A stretch of DNA of 64,000 nt. Origin: Kingdonia uniflora. Its lineage: Eukaryota; Streptophyta; Magnoliopsida; Ranunculales; Circaeasteraceae. This document shows, piece after piece, positions 20,798-34,700 of this stretch. The notes beneath the pieces are model-generated. The model was not told the origin of the DNA. It did no database searches and worked only from the letters and a program-made list of their open reading frames with translations. Location of the stretch: the NCBI GenBank assembly GCA_014058105.1, contig JACGCM010001659.1, positions 124,001 to 188,000 on the forward strand, given 5' to 3'. The translations under genes and the position numbers were made by a program. Positions within the stretch are counted from its first letter, which is position 1; each line of letters opens with the position of its first letter.

Positions 20798-22890
20798 TGT
20801 TAGTGTGTTTGGATTAAGATTATTCTTCAGAGTTATATCTATTAGCAAGACTATTTTATGTTATTTTAGTCCCACATTGGTTATTCATAGAAGTAGTTTA
20901 ATATCTCTCTCATATATATAGAGAGTATGATGTAACCTAAATAATTAATTCAATAATATTGTTTTTTTTTCTCTCTAATTTATTTATGCATGGTATCGGA
21001 GCAAGTTGCCTTCGTTACACACCCTCACTAATCGAACTCAACGGTGAGCTCGTTGGGAGGTCGCAGGAGGGCAACACGCCTCCTACTTGGGGTTCAGGGT
21101 AAAGCCCCAAAAAATTATAGGGTTGCAATTTTGTTCTTGTTGGTCTAATTCACGCCACCGCTATCTCTCTCCTCTATTTTGAAGAACGACGAATATCATT
21201 GTCTATTTGGCAACATTGTTATGATCACAATATAAGCTTCTACAATTTTTTAGTTTTTTGGATCCGGTCGCGAGATGCAATAGATGCCGATCTAAATCGC
21301 AGATATGTTTGGTTTATCTGAGGTAATCGATCGCGATGACTATCAGTGACGAGTCGAGTTTGAGTTCAACCGTTTCTTCGATTAGATTGAGTGAAGATGT
21401 ACAGTCCTTCAACTCTGTTCGTGATAATCTGAATCTGAAGATTAACTTAAAGCTATTAGATGGCTTGAATTATGTTTGATTGGTACAGTCCGTAAAATTG
21501 TTTGGTGGTGGCCGTGGAAAGATAGGGTTTCTTCTTGGCACATAAAAAGAACCTGTAGAATCAGATCCGAAGTATGCAAAGTGGTTCTCGGATGATTCGA
21601 CGGTGAGAACTTGGCTGATTAATTCTATGTACATCTGATTTAGGAATCACTTCGTAAGGTATATTCTCAACGAGAGAATAATGCTATGATCTTTCAACTT
21701 TCTAATGAGATTGAGAATTTTAGACAGGGTACTCAGACTTTGAGGATGTATTATGCGAAACTTCGATCGAGTTGGGAAGAATTATCTCATTATGATAGCT
21801 TCAGCGAGTGGCCAGCTAGCGCACCAAGTAAAAATATTCATATTCCACCCAACAGCAAAGATTTATGTAAAGATTATGGAAAATACTCTATTGGTTATCA
21901 ACCCCGCCCATCTCAGTCATCAACACACTTATTTGCTGACTCTAGTGCCTCATATTTTTTGGCCTTTAGTGTTCTATATTATGATGAAATTAACAAGATT
22001 CGACAGTTTATCTTTATGTCTTCCCATGCAGGTAACTTCGCATATGCAAATAGTATGTATGCATCTCCAACTTCACCTTGGATTGTTGACTCGGTTGCAA
22101 CCGATAATATGACTGGTATGTCTTATCTTTTTCGGTCTTATGCTTCTAGTTCATGGTGACGGACTGTTCGTCTTACCAATAGAAGTAAAACTCCTATTGC
22201 AAGGAAGGGTATTCTCTTACTTTACCTGATATCCTTCATGCCCTTCAGTTGGATAATAATCTTCTTTTTGTTAGTAAATTTGCCAGAAATAACAACTGAA
22301 GTATAACCTTCTTTCCTGATTGTGTTGTTTTTCAGGATTTGGCGTCACAGAAGATGATTGGCAGTAGACGCGAAGTGGGGGGTCTTTATTTCTTGGATGA
22401 ACATGTCTATTCTATTTATCCTCAAGCTCTCCAGTTAAAGTCTATTTCTAGTAGTGAAAATGTAAAGCGGGTGCTACATTGGCATTACCGCTTAAGTCAT
22501 ATTTCTTTTGAGTATCTATATTATTTGTTTCCGTATTTATTTTCCAAAGTATCTATGTATGATTTGTCTTGTGAGACGTGTGAATTGGCTATACATCCTT
22601 GTAGCACGTATCCGTTGAGTATTAATAAAACTTCTTATTGTTATGATATTGTGCATTCAGATGTTTGGGGTTCTACCCCCGTTACCTCTAATTTAGGATT
22701 TCATTATTTTGTGTTGTTCATTGAGGATTTTTTAAGGTGTACTTGGGTTAATTTTATGAAATCCAAAGATGAGGTCTCCTCTATTTTTATAATATCTTTT
22801 AAAATTTGTGAAATAAAACGTTTTTTTTTACTAAGGAGGTGGTTGTTTTCTATACTATACGTGGTTGTATGCTTAATGGGTGTTGAATTA
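20798..22890 (+). mobile_element. Decayed copia retrotransposon, 5' part
   Basis: A putative left LTR (20798-20990, with CCCACATTGG and a TATATA word) ends in TATGCA and is followed directly by TGGTATCGGAGC (20991-21002), an initiator-Met primer site with one mismatch. Downstream are broken pieces in copia order: a Gag start (about 21335-21830, with FQLSNEIENFRQGTQTL and YAKLRSSWEEL); a protease scrap at about 22080 reading WIVDSVATDNMTG, in which the catalytic DSGA has become DSVA; GAG-pre-integrase (LHWHYRLSHISF); and the start of integrase (IVHSDVWG, LFIEDFLRCTWV, about 22630-22780). Reverse transcriptase and the right LTR are missing. Confidence 0.8.
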
Positions 22891-23742
22891 CCCCATTAAA
22901 CACTTTTTAGTACTCTTTTTCCAGCTTAATGTCCCATTCAATCACTTCATTCAACTTTTATAATTAAGCCAACCAAAGAAACTTAATGCCTCATTCAGCC
23001 AATAGAGAAGAAAAACTTCCCAACTTGTCACACAATTGCGATGTTATTACCTCGTTCTCCTGCATGCAACCCTAGTTTGTTAAAATCTCTGGATTTGTGG
23101 TTCTGCAACCCTAATTTGTGCGATTCATTAATAGAATATTCAACCCTATTTGCTCGTGTTTTCTCTAATCAAAGGTACAATTATTCTCTTCATAATTCTA
23201 TTTTCTTCAATTTTCAATTTGTTGATTAATACCTTTGTGCTTGTTGTTCTCATAATTTCTTCCCTCCCAATCTCTTTCAAAAACAATGGACATGATTTTA
23301 CAAGTGAATAATCCATCAAAAAGGCCAAATGAGGAGTTGAGGTTCTCTAATTTTTCCAGTACTAGATGAAAATGGTTTATGTTTTACTGTAAAATGTTGA
23401 TTAATACTTTTGCGCTTGTGTACGGTGACAATAATTTGAATTGAGAAATACATGTGTGTAATGGTAGAGTTAGTAGTGGTTCAAGTCATTTGATTTAAAT
23501 GGAAATGTTATAGGTTGTATTATTTTTATGGAAAATGTATTTAAGACATCTACTCACATTTAACACTTTTAGAACTAAACCCAATGATCATTCAACACTT
23601 CAAATTATTCAACAGTCAACACTTCAATTCATTCACCATTCAACACTTTTAAGTGAAAAAAATCCAAGCAACCCCAAGTCGCCCGCTTTACAAACTGTTG
23701 AAGAACCTAAAAGCACCAAACGATACCTAAAACCCCCTCTTT
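22891..23742. other. Ancestral upstream flank of the helicase gene, no gene found
   Basis: This stretch ends at the left target duplication of the LINE, so before that insertion it directly adjoined what is now 35174. Its last 200 bases probably held the original helicase promoter; they contain repeats of TTCAACACTT and ACCTAAAACCCCC. No coding sequence is visible. Confidence 0.5.
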
Positions 23743-23758
23743 AACACTCCCGTCACTC
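23743..23758. repeat. LINE target-site duplication, left copy
   Basis: AACACTCCCGTCACTC here matches AACACTCCCGCCACTC at 35158-35173 in 15 of 16 bases. The second copy lies directly after the A-rich tail of the LINE, where a target-primed integrant should show it. Confidence 0.85.
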
Positions 23759-23899
23759 ACCTACTTTTCTCTCCTACCTACTTTCTAAAGAGTGATTCTA
23801 GATAGAGGTTTTCTTACTCTCTCTTCTATTCCCCCACTCCTCCCTTACAGTACCTCATTCCACCCTCTCATCCCCTCACATTTTGCTCTTCTCCACCTC

Positions 23900-26110
23900 A
23901 ATGTTAGTTCTGGACGCACTATTGAAGATATGAATGATATTATGGAACACTGTAGCCCTATGAGAAACCTAAAAGAGCTGTTAAATAACGCTTATACCTT
24001 AGAGAAGACCCCAGTTTTATTCCTCGATAAAGAAGATTGGGACTCAACGGGGGAGGAATGGAGCTTCGGATTGGCTTGCAAATCACTTTCCCCGTCCTTC
24101 TATGTTTAACCCATGCTCGATGGTATTGTCCTAGTTTAGAGTAGGATTCTTGAGAAGTGCCAACTTCCCACTCCCCGCATCTCTTACAATGGTACTAGCA
24201 AGGTGTTATTCACAAACTTCCCGAGTGAGAAAGATAGAGACACCATTTTGGAGCATGCCACATACAATGTCCTTGAGTTCTCCCTTCTTGAAAAATTTAA
24301 CCACGTTTTGAGCTCTACGGAGTTTACCTTCCCTTCGATTTACGCTTGGATCCAAATCTCTGCTCTCCCGCGAGCCTTACATACCTGAAACATACTAAAG
24401 AAGATAACTCACCTCCTAGGATCATATGTTACGGACGACCTCGACGAGAAGACGACATGTCATACCGACTTCGTGAGGTTAAAAGTGCTCCTCCCCACAT
24501 CTCATCCTCTAAAGGACCATATCTCGCTCCCACGACCAAATGGAGCTTTGAATATCTGCATCGGGATTCGATACGAGCGTATTGTCGGTTTTTGCTAGTT
24601 TTGCGGCTCCTTTGATCATCACGTCAAGGTTGGTCTTTCATTCAAGAGAAAGGGCGAGCTTGCCCGAGAGAAGGAAAAGGAAATGGTCAGTTTGCTTTCA
24701 TTCAGAAAAAGTATAAGGGTTGTCTCGCCACCCCTGGCTATTTTTAGTCCAAGGAAAAAGACCAATTTTGGAGACCGGAACAATGCAGGATATCATAATA
24801 TTCCTCGCAGCAAAGATAGTGAGTTAACCCTAAATATGAGCCTGCAGGTTAGTAGGAATCTCTTTAGTAGTCTGGTGCAAGCTAGTAGTCCCCTTCCTGA
24901 TATGTCAAATCTCAACGGTAACTACACAAAACAAGTCAAACGAAAATCTCCCATGGACCGGATAGAAACACTCCTCCTACCGGACCCACAAGATGACTCA
25001 CATATGATGAGAGGGACTTCTCAAATGATACCTGCCAACCCAACGTTAGACCTCGATAAACGTATCACAAAATTCAAAATCTTACAACTACACAATAGTG
25101 GGTGCCCCATTCGAGGCTGCAACAACCTAGTCAAACACACGTTCGGAGATTCCTCACCCTTCACTACCAAGGACAACACGTTTTACGGTAACATGCATGA
25201 ATTTCTCATAGCCTATGATTACCTACCTAATGTTAAGTGTACTTCACGGGCCCTCGATTGGGAGTGGGCCGAGGACTATGAGGATTATTTGGGGCCCAAA
25301 AACCAGATGATAGAAAAGTGTTTCAGCAAACCCACCAAGTCCAAATTCTTTATGCAACTGGACTCCACAGCTAGGCCCATAGGAGGGTCGGTACCCATAG
25401 ACAAGCTTTCCTTTCTCTCTCTCCCAAGCCCAGTTGCGCAACTCGCCCAAACTTAAACCCCATTTTGCATAGGCCTATCAGCGGTTCAGATTACAAATTT
25501 GGTTCAGACTCGGCTACTCGGGATCTTAAAGCTGTTGGACGGGGTAAAGGTCCCATGTTGGGTACCCTCTCTGCCTCTTGTGCAAAAGTGTGCCCCCATG
25601 GACCATTGTCATACCAACAACCTAAATCAAATATTATTTTCCCCAACCCGACCGAGTTTGAAAGTGTTTCGAGTAAAGAATATTCGGGAAATTCCCAAGC
25701 CTTATATGGATATTACGAGCCTGCAGAAGACCCAAGAGATTTCGAATCAGAAAGCTCACGTGACGAAACATCGCCTCATACTCCTACATACAATGACTTC
25801 TTCGGACAAGATAAGGATTATCTGGATTCTAGAGGGGTCTCCCCGATCTCGAAAACTAGTGAATTTGCTACTATTCATTCTTCGATGTTGGTGGATAGTC
25901 AGTCATCTTCTAGGTCATTTCCTTCACACGGCAAAACAAAGCACAATTCCAACCCAGGCTCAGGTAAATGCAAGGACGCCGCTAACATCTACGGGGTACC
26001 TCAGAAGTGGCTTAGACTCTCAGGTAAGAGGTCTTTCGTTGAGACTCACGAGGTTTATGACATGGAATAGGGAACGGATGACGGTATTAGGGGTGTCGAG
26101 AACCCCGTAA
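23900..26110 (+). pseudogene. LINE ORF1 remnant
   Basis: Several open pieces in shifting frames (23900-24109, 24203-24388, 24683-25456, 25465-26070) resemble plant LINE ORF1: an N-terminal region with LFTNFPSEKDRDTILEH and YAWIQISALP, then near 24570-24620 a CCHC-type word in which the first cysteine pair is broken by a stop. The downstream part is Ser/Pro-rich and poorly conserved. ORF1 of these elements is an RNA-binding chaperone. Confidence 0.65.
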
Positions 26111-26889
26111 AGGTTTGCAAAGTTTCTTATTTCCATTATTTATTTTTTGCTTCACCGTTTGTTCTTGATCTTCCCTTAGATTCCTTTACGATTAGCCGTT
26201 TTCCTACCCATTCGATTAGTAACTTCAAGTTCAAGTTTAGAGACAAAAATTTTAAACCTTTTTTGGTTAACTTAGTGGACCAGGTCTCGGTTTCATCTTT
26301 GTAAAATTTTGTGACCAGGCTGATAATGAACCTATGAGACCCCTGTTCGGCCAACTGACTTTCGATTAGATTTGCCTCTACGCGGCTTTTTAAGTATTTG
26401 CTTGCCAAGTTTTATCCAGGCAGGGTAGAGTCCGTCTGATGAGCTTTTTCAAGAGACTCCTGTACAAGGGGTTTTGCCCCCCTAAGAAACTGTAGAGTTA
26501 TTTTGATACCCTGTAGGAGAGGCCTAAGTCTATTAGTAAACCTCATCTTCTCTTTGGTCGATATCACAATTCCTGCAATACATTACCCGAGGGTTATTCT
26601 TGTAAGGTTAGACATAAGAGGCATCGGCCCTCTGCGGCTTGCTACGGTATTAACCCCTTGTCAGGCCCTTAAGAAAGAACCCATCCCCCTGGTACGTCTA
26701 AGGCTGGAATTGGGCCGGTCTTGAGGCAATAACTTTGTCTGAGATTACTCTCTCTGCTTACTTTTTTGAACCGAATACCCAAGGATGGTCGCTCTTTGCC
26801 GCACAACTGCAGGATTAAGACCACACGTGATTCCATTTCTAGTTCCAATCCTCTCTACCTTTTCGAAGCGGGCCCGACACCGGCTCTCG

Positions 26890-29800
26890 GTTACAAATGT
26901 TAGTGTTCTCTTGGAACTGCCGAGGGGCAGAAAACCTGAGCTCCTTGCTCACCGGAACAAAACTAACCACAACATCATATTCCTCAGTGAAACTAAATGT
27001 TATAATCTGAACTTCTTCCATAAATTCTCCGCTCTTGGTTTTTTATCCACTCACGTTATCAACTCCTTGGGCTCGCTTGGAGAAGGGCTTTGGCTCGCTT
27101 GGATGGACACCATTAATCTCACTGTTATTTCTTCCTTTCTAAGAGGCATTGATGCCCTTATCTCTTCAGTCCCCCCCCCTTGACCCCCCCTCTTTCACTA
27201 ACGCGTCCCCCATTCCCTGGTTTTGTTCTTTTGTGTATGCCCCCTGGACCCCCAGGATAGAGAAGCCTTATAGAATTCCATGACGAGTATCTCTACTCAA
27301 GTGAGCTGCCCATGGTTGATTATTGGGGACCTTAATAGTATTACCTGCAAATAAGAAAAATATGGCAAAATTCCCTTTGACCTGGCCCTTCTGAACCCTC
27401 TTAAACAATTTATCTTTGACTCTTCCCTGGTTGACCTTGGGGTACTCTGGTATTAGATTTATTTGGTCCAATAAAAGGAAAGGTCTTAACCTGATTAAAG
27501 AGAGACTAGATAGAGCCCTGGCTTCGGACTCGTGGTTCCTCAACTTCCTTAAGGCTCATCTCACTGACCTTCCTATCATTGGCTCTGATCACGGCCCCAT
27601 TGCTGGATACAGACCCAAATTTTGACAACCACCCCAAGCAATTCCACTGTCAGACTCTATGGGCGAAACACTCAGACTGCAAAGATGTCATTCAAAAAGC
27701 TTGGGCCATGAGCCAGACTTGGCCCCGTCCCCTCAAGTTCTATCGCAAGCTTCGCCAAACTAAAAAAGATTTATCCATTTGGAGCAAAGAAGTTTTCGCT
27801 CACATCCCCAGCAAGATTAGGAACTTACATGAGCAGATTAACTCGATCCAGATGGCTGGGCCGTCGGAAGCTAGTTCCCTCATTGAAGCGGACCTTATCA
27901 ATGAGCTTGAGAGCACCCTGCAACAGGAAGAATCTTTCTGGCATGATAAATCTAGAGAACTCTGGCTCAAAGAAGGGGATAAAAACTCTAAGTTCTTCCA
28001 CCTCTCTACCATATGTCGCCGTAAAAGGAATACTATTACCAAACTTCAGAAGGAAGATGGCACCTGGGCCTCAACTAGAACGGAGATTGGGAATTCTATA
28101 ACTAAATTCTACCAGGACATCTTTACCTCTTCCAAACCAGAACTCAAAGTTAAGGACCTCCACATCTTTGACAAAGTTGTCTCGGAGGATTATAATAAGC
28201 TTATCACTCAGCTGCCCTCTCTGGAGGGGGTAAAAGAAGCTCAGTTCTCTATGAACCCCCACAAAGCGCCTGACCCAGACGGCCTCACCCCTATCTTTTT
28301 TCAGAAATATTGGGACACGGTGGGTAACGACCTCTTCCAAGCTATCATTACCTTTTTTAGTCAGACTACCTGTTATCGGTATTCAATCATACCAACATTA
28401 CCCTGATCCCCAAGAAGACCAACCCTGAGAAGCCAGGGGATTTTTGTCCTATTAGCCTGTGTAATGTTAAATTTAAGATTATCTCTATGATTCTGGCTAA
28501 TCGCCTTAAGCCCCTCCTTGACAAGCTGATTTCCCCTGCCCAAAATGCTTTTGTCCAGGGGAGGCTTATCTTTGATAACATCGTTATGGCGCAAGAACTA
28601 CTTTACCCCATAAAAAAAAGGAAAGGTCCCAAGGGGTGCATGGCTATTAAGCTTGATCTGAGCAAAACGTTTAACAGAGTTGAATGAGATTTCCTTAATG
28701 ATTTTATGGAAGCGATGAGTTCCTGCGAAAAATGGAGACAATGGATCAACTAATGTGTCTCAACTTCGACCCTGTTGTTTAACCTGAACGGGTCTCCCTT
28801 CGGTTTTTTGAAACCAAAAGGGGCATTTGCCAGGGAGACCCCCTCTCCCCTTTCTTGTTTGTTCTTTGAACTGAGACCTTCTCCAGGATTCTCCTCAAGG
28901 AGGAGGCCGATGAGAAATTATACGGTATTTAGACCTCTAGAGGATGTATCCCCATTTCTCATCTTCTCTTCGCTGATGACAGTTTTGTCTTTTGCAATGC
29001 CATTCTAGACGAAGCTAATACAGTTAAAGAAGCCCTAGATACTTTTAGAAGAGTGTATGGTCAAGAAGTTAATTTCGATAAATCTTGCATCATGTTCAAC
29101 ACAAATTGCTACCACCGCCATCTTAGGATGATCCATCGAATCCTGAACATTAAGAAGAATACCCAAGAGGAGAACTACATGGGTGCCCCGCTTGCCTTTG
29201 GGAGAGCTAAATGCTCAGACCTCCAAAGCATTCTTACTAGAGTCTCGAACTGCATTGAGGGTTGGAAAGCAAAGTTTATCTCTCAAACGGGTAGACTCAC
29301 CCTGATTAAAGCAGTTAACTCGGTAATCCCCTCTTATCTTATGTCAGTTTTTCCTTTTCCTGCTAAGATATGCAACAAATTGGGCTCTCTCACGCCCGGT
29401 TTCTTTGGAGCAACAATGAGGAAGGAAGGAGTAAAGTGCACCTCATAAGTTGGAAACGCATCTGCAATCCCCTTAAGATAGGAGACCTTAGCATCAGGAG
29501 GGCTACCCAGCACAACCAATCCCTCATGACTAAGCTGTTATGGCGAATCATCAAAGAACTAGAAAAGCTATGGGCTCGAAATTTAATGAAGAGATACTCT
29601 CCCAAGAAGTCCATCATGACTGTCCCCATTAAAGCTTCTAATTCTTGGATATGGAAATGTATTCTTAAAGCCAGAAACATAATCTGGAATAATCTCAGGT
29701 GGCATATTAGGAACGGGGATAGCGTTGACTACTGGCAAGAACCCTGGATCCCTAATATTTTGAATGGCATATTGGCGGGGCCGATCCCAAAGAACAGAGA

Positions 29801-31000
29801 ATTTTCTAAGGTTACGGACCTTATCTACCCCGATACTTACTCCTGGAGAGTTAATCGTATCCTGAACATTTTTCCATAATCGATTTCCACCCACATTCTG
29901 TCGATACCTATTAGCGCTTATCTTGCTAGAGACACCCTTCGGCGGACTATCGAAAATAACGGGATTCTTACGGTTAAATCTATCTATAAAACCATTGTAG
30001 GGGAATGGGATGAAAGGGCGAACAAGAACCATAACACACTTTGTCTCGATAAAACTTGGTCCTCCATTTGGAAAATCAAGGCTCCGTTCATAATCCAATA
30101 TTTTCTCTGGAAAGCGATGAACGAATGTCTCCCTACTGGGGTTAATTTTTCCCATGGAGATGATATGAGCAAAGTCATCTGCTCCAGATGCGGGGAAGAA
30201 GAAGAAACTACTACGTATGCTATCTTTTACTGTAAGAACTTGAAGAACATATGGTATGCTTCTGATTTCTCTCTCAAAAATAATGATTAGCCCTACTCTG
30301 ATTCTCTTCAAAAGGTGATGTATCTTCTGGCCAACAAGAGTTGTTCTGGCAAGGATACCATTTCCCTTTAGGAAAAGATTGTGACTATTATGTTTGTTAT
30401 TTAGAACGATAGAAATAATATTATTTTCAAAAATCAGCGGCTTCCACCCCCTGAGATTATTAAGTTAACTAAAAGCTATCTGCCCCCCCTAATTTTTTGA
30501 CCCCGACCTGTCCACTTACAAGATCCCCGCTTAACCCAGAGCGGGGAAATGATGGGCTACTATTTCAGTTGATGCCTCGTGGTCTTCTGCCAACTCTTAC
30601 TGTGGTACTGATTATGTTATCAAAACTGATAAGAACTTGACTGTTGTTGTAGGTCATGATTTATCCAAGGTAACGGATCCTGAAGAAGCGGAGGCCAGAG
30701 CGGCCATTAGAGGAGTAGAGGCGACGCGGGATGCTGGGATTAATAGAGTGCTCGTGGTCTCGGATTGCAAGAAGCTCATTAAAACTTTCGCGAGCAAGTC
30801 TACTGACCTGACCTGGGGTGCTCACACGCTTGCTCCGACCCTGCTGAGCTTGGCGGCATCTTTCGATGATTTTAACTTCGAGTATATTAGTATAACTTTT
30901 AATGTTGAGGATCACACCCTCGCAGCCTGGGGTACCCTTTATTGTGGCTTTTATTGTAATAACCCCCCCACCACCGTAAGGCTCAGAATCTCGGGAATTA
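26890..31000 (+). pseudogene. LINE ORF2 remnant: endonuclease, reverse transcriptase, RNase H
   Basis: Endonuclease signs are FSWNCRG (about 26908), IIFLSETKC (about 26968), WLIIGDLNS (about 27313) and GSDHGPI (about 27581). The linker and reverse transcriptase follow as the best-preserved piece (27579-28406, with WLKEGDKNSKFFH and FSMNPHKAPDPDG), then NAFVQGRLIFDNI (about 28540), LDLSKTFNRVEW interrupted by a stop, and the catalytic LFADD at 28966-28980. RNase H begins near 30560 (VDASWSSANSYCG) and contains AEARAAIRGVE and VSDCKKLI. Stops and frame changes occur about every few hundred bases. Confidence 0.85.
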
Positions 31001-31023
31001 TGTTGTTTCTTTGCTGCCTTTTA

Positions 31024-31384
31024 GAGCATCAACAACAGCTAGGTACACCCTGACGTGGCAGGTGGATTTGCAAATCCACCCTAAAATCCTCACAACAGCT
31101 AGGTCGATTTGTGATGTGGCGATGAAAAATCTACCCTGAGGGGTGGATTCATGTCGCGCCCTTCTGAGTCGCACGTTGGGTAATGAACGCTCCAGATTGA
31201 GCCACGTGGAGAGATTTTATATTTTTTGATTATGCCTCGCAGTTCATAATTGCGCGTAGAGACGCCGCGCAGTTCAGAATTGCGCGTAGTACTATTTACC
31301 TTGATTTGTGACGAACTGTTGTGGGGTGGATTGAATTCACCCTCATTTTGGGCAAATCCACCTACCCTACTGTTGTGGACGCTC
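31024..31384. mobile_element. TTA-bordered MITE (array element 1)
   Basis: Ends GAGCATCAACAACAG and CTGTTGTGGACGCTC are imperfect inverted repeats, flanked by TTA at 31021-31023 and 31385-31387. The subterminal GGTGGATTTGC...AAATCCACC words also pair. The centre holds a short tandem repeat of CGCAGTTCAKAATTGCGCG (about 31237-31290). TTA duplications with GAGCRTC-type ends fit the PIF/Harbinger (Tourist) superfamily. Confidence 0.8.
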
Positions 31385-31387
31385 TTA

Positions 31388-31749
31388 GAGCAAAGCCAGC
31401 AGGGTGTGGGTTTGAGTTGGGTTTGCAAACCCAAACTCAAACTCGCACTTTGAGTCTCCCAGCAGCTGAAAAACCGGTGTGAGTTCTTCTACGTGGAGCT
31501 ACAGTAACTCAACCGAGTATGGAGCTCACAAAAAAAAAATGAGTTTGGCGGTGTTGCGTTTAAAATTTATTTTTTTTGATTTTTTTTAACTGTGAGAGAG
31601 ATGAATAGTTATGCGGTCTAAAGATTACCGCGTGGACTAAATAAAAAAACAAAAAACTCAAACTCACTGCAGGAAGAGAATGGGTGTGGGTTTTTTGTGG
31701 GCCCCTCTCAAGCCCACACCCAAAGTCATACTTGCTGCCAGAGACGCTC
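31388..31749. mobile_element. TTA-bordered MITE (array element 2)
   Basis: Starts GAGCAAAGCCAGCAGG and ends CTGCCAGAGACGCTC, with TTA at 31385-31387 and 31750-31752. Its subterminal GTGTGGGTTTGAGTTGGGTTTGC is nearly the same as in element 3, so it looks like a miniature relative of that larger element. It shares its left TTA with element 1 and its right TTA with element 3. Confidence 0.8.
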
Positions 31750-31752
31750 TTA

Positions 31753-34700
31753 GAGAAAACGCAATAGGGTGTGGGTTGAGTTGGGTTTGCCAACCCACAC
31801 TCAAACCTACACCCAAACGTTTCCCAGCAGGCACTGTTTGAGTGTGAGTTCGATGACCTGGCGCTACAGGAACTCAACTGAGTGTGGGGAGCTCACACTA
31901 AAAATAAAATAAGTTTGGCGGTGTCTAGATCACCGCGCGGTGTTCCTTTTACCGCGTAGTAAAAGGAACACCGCGCGGTGATCTAAACTCCTCCAAACTC
32001 AATTATTTTTCTAGATCACTCAATTATTCCTCTAAACCTGGAGGATCGGGAATGGATGAATCGGATGATGAAGAAGACATTTGAGGCTGTGGAGTTGAGA
32101 AAATGGTATAATAACAGATGGTGAACAAGTTTCCAACGGAAGATAGAAGTGTAAAAATGGGATAAATGTAAAAGGGGAAGAAGCTGTGGGTTTTTTCCCT
32201 AGATTTGGCGGTGAAATGAACACCACGCGGTAAAAGGCGCAGTGTTCATTTCACCGCCAAATTTATGTTTGTATTCCTCAGTGACAATTTTGTTCGAATA
32301 GAATTAGATTATATTCGAATAAAGCTGCTCAATGCCAAATTGTTGAAATTTATTCGAACATACAAATAGTCTGTTCGAATAGACATTGAAAAAACTCTAC
32401 CAAAAACCTAAAAACATCACCAAATAGTCTGTAGAAATGTAAAACACCTCAGTGCAAATTTATTCGAACAGAGAAATAGTCAATTTCTACAAAAACTTCA
32501 GTCAATTTCAACATTAGATAATAATGGCTAATGAACATTAAAAACATCCAAAACATCGTCTACAAATATATCGTCTACTCAAAATCATCTATATAATCAA
32601 AACACAACTTCTACATCGTCTAAAAAAACATTAAAAATACCTATATCTACTCAGAATCATCTCCAGTACCCCGCCCCCTGCGGCTAGTACTGCCTCCCCT
32701 GGTTCGCAGACCAAATCCACGCTGCCTCGTCCTCGCGTCTCTTCCAGGTGGTAGCGGCACCACCTGTACGTCATGCCCCCTCCTTAGCTGTAGGTCCTGA
32801 ACGGGACAAAGAAACTTTATAAATATTTTGACAAAATAAATATGACATTAAGAAAAAACACCGCAACAAATACATAAATAAATTACTTACATGGGCATAT
32901 AGCTGATGATCTATACTGTCAATTTGCCTGCGGGCAATAACAATCTCATCCTCCACCTCCTGGAGCCTCTGTGCGTCCCGCGCAGACTCTACAAGGATGA
33001 ATCGCCGCATACCATGGGTCAGGTGCCACAACTCCTCTGCGCCGTAAGATGAAGACATGGGTGGCGGGTCCCTCAAGTGGGCGATGGGGAGCCTCTCACG
33101 CCGCCCTGTCCACTCCATGTGCCACCCCAGGTCTGGCCCCTCCGCCTCGCCAGGCAAAATGAAGTCCTGGGATAAGCTATGAACCGACGTTGACGTAACC
33201 ACCACGGGTGTAATACCAGCTCTGAGTGCACCCAGTTCGAACATATCTATATTCCCCATCTTTTGGGAATCTGTCAACATGTGGCTTACCTCCGAAGTTT
33301 GTTCAGCCCAGTATGAGGCGTAAGTCTCTCGCTCCTCCCCTACCACAAACTGCTCACAGTCAACGAACCCGGCCTGTCTCATCTCATGTAAAGCCGCTGG
33401 ACTAATATGTGGCGACATGCTAAGTGGAGGATCCAAAAGAATACACACCTCGCCAGTCACCTGCCTCCAACATCTATCCCCCAAGTAATATTTGCAGTTT
33501 CCGTTTGGTACTTGAAGTGGTATCCTTTTACGAGATATGAGTTTTGCATTTAGTACGTCCTCTGTCTCAGACACTGCAGAATCGAACCAAGGTTCCCATG
33601 TGATCGTCTCAACAGTGCGGTGATCAATATGGTATCTACCTATAATAAATAGATTGGCCGTCTGGTCATTTATTTTCCTCCTGTTCCCTCTCTCCCATGC
33701 TCTGAGGTACAGATAGGCTGGGTACTTTACTTCTTTCCTTACTATAGGGTGACCAACCCCACAATACTCGTAGAACCAATACTGCATTTCGGAATAACAT
33801 AAAAAATAATTATAATTTATATTTAAGACGTTTATTAGAAGATATTTAATTTGTAAAAGGAAAAAGTGTTAGTGTACCGGAAGAAGTTACACAAATCCAG
33901 TGATGGCACCCCCGGTCGTGACTGCGGTATCCAAACCATGGTACAAGGAAGCAAGAATAGCAGAACCCCAGTTATATTGGGTAGCCGAGTCCAAATCATT
34001 CACGGCTGTGAGATATCCAAGCGGGACGGTGTCGTTGGCCATTTGGAATCACAAATATCCCATTATGAAGAGGATAAAAGTTCGAGCAATAGTAATATCA
34101 TCCTCCCGATCATCTGCGACGGTCAAGTACGTCTTTAAATGTGCAATGCTGACGTTCCCACTCTTTATATGGTTGGAATCAATGTTGGGAGCAATTGCCT
34201 CGCATTGGATAAAATAGACCAAGTGTCGTCATATGGCACCTGTGTCGGATATCGGCCGATGGACAATGATGTCAGCATAGTGAAATCGAGAGGAGTAACC
34301 CCTATCTCCGTACAAGGAAACATAAACGTGTGTGTGGTCGGCCACCAACGCTCTGTAAACGCTTGAATTAGCCGATTATCTGAATTGCCGAAGTGTATTT
34401 CTATAAACTACCCGAAAATATTCACCACGGCGTCCCTTACAGCTGGAATTGTGGCAATATCCTTCCACACTTTGAACACCGTAGTGAATGTGCCATGCAC
34501 ACGTATCGAATCCCGATTTTGTTCATTGAGGCATTTTGTCAAACACTTGATTTATGGAAAAAACAAATTCACAATTACACTAAAACTTACTGTGAGTTCC
34601 TTTCCCGTGTAATAGATGTGATTGACTCCGTCTGGGAGTTGGGTAATACACCTCCGCGGAAAGTTTTATTGGGTTGGGTTTGGTATAGATTGGGGTTGGA